NCBI RefSeq assembly: GCF_020523605.1
Contig: NZ_JAJAQI010000010.1
Location: 1 to 64,000, forward strand
From: Roseicella aerolata
GTDB taxonomy: Bacteria > Pseudomonadota > Alphaproteobacteria > Acetobacterales > Acetobacteraceae
Direction of reading: 5' to 3'
Length of the DNA: 64,000 nucleotides
The first letter of the stretch is position 1; each line of letters begins with the position of its first letter. Both the position numbers and the translations under genes were made by a program. The notes below the pieces were generated by a model, which was not told the origin of the DNA, did no database searches, and saw only the letters and a program-made list of their open reading frames with translations. Of this stretch, positions 63,308 through 64,000 are shown piece by piece.

Positions 63308-63868
63308 TCACGGCGCGGCGCGCCGGAGGCCCGGCGGCTGGACATCGACGGCATCCGTCGCGTCCCCGGTCCGGCCCAGCGGGCGGATATCGATGCGGGT
63401 CGCGGGCAGGCCGCCGGCCACCAGCGCCTCCTTCACCGCCACGCCGCGCGCCAGGCTGAGGCGGCGGGCGGCGGAGATGTCGGCCGGGCCGCTGGCCTGG
63501 GCCAGCAGCACCACGCGCCCCTCCGGCCCGGCGGCCAGGCGCCGGCCCAGCTCGGCCAGCGCCGGCTCGGCGGTGCGGGGCGGCGCTTCCGCCCCCGGCG
63601 AGAAGCGGAGCCGCCAGGCGCCCTCCGGCAGCGCTTCCATTCCCGGCGGCAGGGCGAAGGGCCGCGCGGCGGCCACAGGCGCGGCGGGCGGCGGGGCAGG
63701 GGGCGGACGGACGGAGAGATCGACCGGGGCGGGCGGGGCGGGCGCGGGCTCGGCCGGGATGGGACCATCCTCCGGCCGCGCGTCAGCGGTCTGGGCCGGC
63801 ACCTGGCCGGCCAGCAGCAACGCCCCCAAGAGAAACAGCCCCGGCCGCAGGGCCGCCCGGACTGGCAT
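63308..63868 (-). CDS. Exported OmpA-like C-terminal domain protein
   Basis: A 186-residue protein: signal peptide (MPVRAALRPGLFLLGALLLAG, split: LRPGLFLLGALLLAG then QVPAQ), a Pro/Ala-rich linker (residues about 35-75) and an OmpA-like domain (about 85-180) with LAELGRRLAAGPEGRVVLLA, AARRLSLARGVAVKEALVAG and ATRIDIRPLG. It is first in a minus-strand cluster with the stator-like pair. A periplasmic role near peptidoglycan is likely. The ribosome site is weak. No gene is seen from 63869 to the window end. Confidence 0.75.
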   Translation of the reverse strand: MPVRAALRPGLFLLGALLLAGQVPAQTADARPEDGPIPAEPAPAPPAPVDLSVRPPPAPPPAAPVAAARPFALPPGMEALPEGAWRLRFSPGAEAPPRTAEPALAELGRRLAAGPEGRVVLLAQASGPADISAARRLSLARGVAVKEALVAGGLPATRIDIRPLGRTGDATDAVDVQPPGLRRAAP

Positions 63869-64000
63869 GATGCCCGACACCCTGGATTCGGCCCCCAATT
63901 CCTTGCCCGGCAAGGGTAGGCGATATGGGGGGGCTTGGAAACTCGCAGCCCGCGGCGGTGGAGCCGGCGGGATCAGCCGGCCCGGCAAGGGCCGCGGCCG

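Overview
The window is one continuous stretch of very GC-rich chromosomal DNA with dense coding on both strands and no rRNA, tRNA, CRISPR array, integrase or transposase that I could see. The gene content points to an alphaproteobacterium of the Acetobacteraceae, most like Roseomonas and relatives. This is an inference from the many Bug/TctC-type solute receptors, an NdvA-type glucan exporter, a DUF1491 protein, a GTA-type holin domain and strongly GC-biased codon use. No species can be named from the sequence alone.

Layout. 1-8.3 kb: a truncated Aer-like PAS receptor, a GntR regulator with a gamma-glutamyltransferase-like gene, a Bug receptor, a thioesterase, a DUF1232 protein, and divergent genes for a D-erythronate dehydrogenase-like enzyme and a diaminopropionate ammonia-lyase-like enzyme. 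8.4-13.8 kb: a complete ugpBAEC-type ABC operon with a stem-loop after the binding protein and a Bug receptor at its end. 13.8-15.1 kb: a solitary gene fusing a GTA-type holin domain to a GH108 muramidase. 15.3-23.1 kb: two branched-chain-type ABC binding proteins, a quinone oxidoreductase, an EamA exporter, an alpha/beta hydrolase, a metallophosphoesterase and an alkylation-repair glycosylase. 23.5-25.1 kb: a protealysin-type M4 protease followed directly by its emfourin-type inhibitor. 25.1-34.3 kb: a lactate-permease family protein, small enzymes, an M20 peptidase, a TauD-like protein, a short RTX protein, a racemase-family protein and a GT39-type membrane protein. 34.5-38.7 kb: four Bug receptor genes in tandem plus the remnant of a fifth.

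39-45 kb: NdvA, a CBS protein, a small HicA-like protein and a DctPQM TRAP transporter. 45-47 kb: two adjacent frameshifted genes (a PG-binding lipoprotein and a VOC protein). 46.6-51 kb: CBS-BON, a two-helix mini-protein, an ABM monooxygenase, an SDR protein and TctA/TctB. 51-52 kb: a decayed Bug (TctC) gene where the receptor of that transporter should be. 52.2-56.3 kb: M20 amidohydrolase, creatininase-family, PanE and VOC genes. 56.4-64 kb: small proteins, cytochrome b561, DUF1491, an OmpR-type response regulator, and a three-gene envelope cluster (OmpA-like, MotA/ExbB-like, MotB/OmpA-like).

Themes. Uptake of small organic acids and polar compounds dominates: six intact Bug receptors, two Bug remnants, and ABC, TRAP and TTT transporters. 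The TctAB membrane pair has lost its adjacent receptor while orphan receptors abound, so receptor swapping is plausible. A dispersed palindromic repeat of about 100 bp recurs at gene 3' ends (about 15.2, 19.5, 25.1, 27.1, 27.2 and 34.2 kb) and in two or three cases carries the stop codon of the neighbouring gene. Several enzyme-family members lack canonical catalytic residues. Most long antisense reading frames are GC-driven shadows and were left out.
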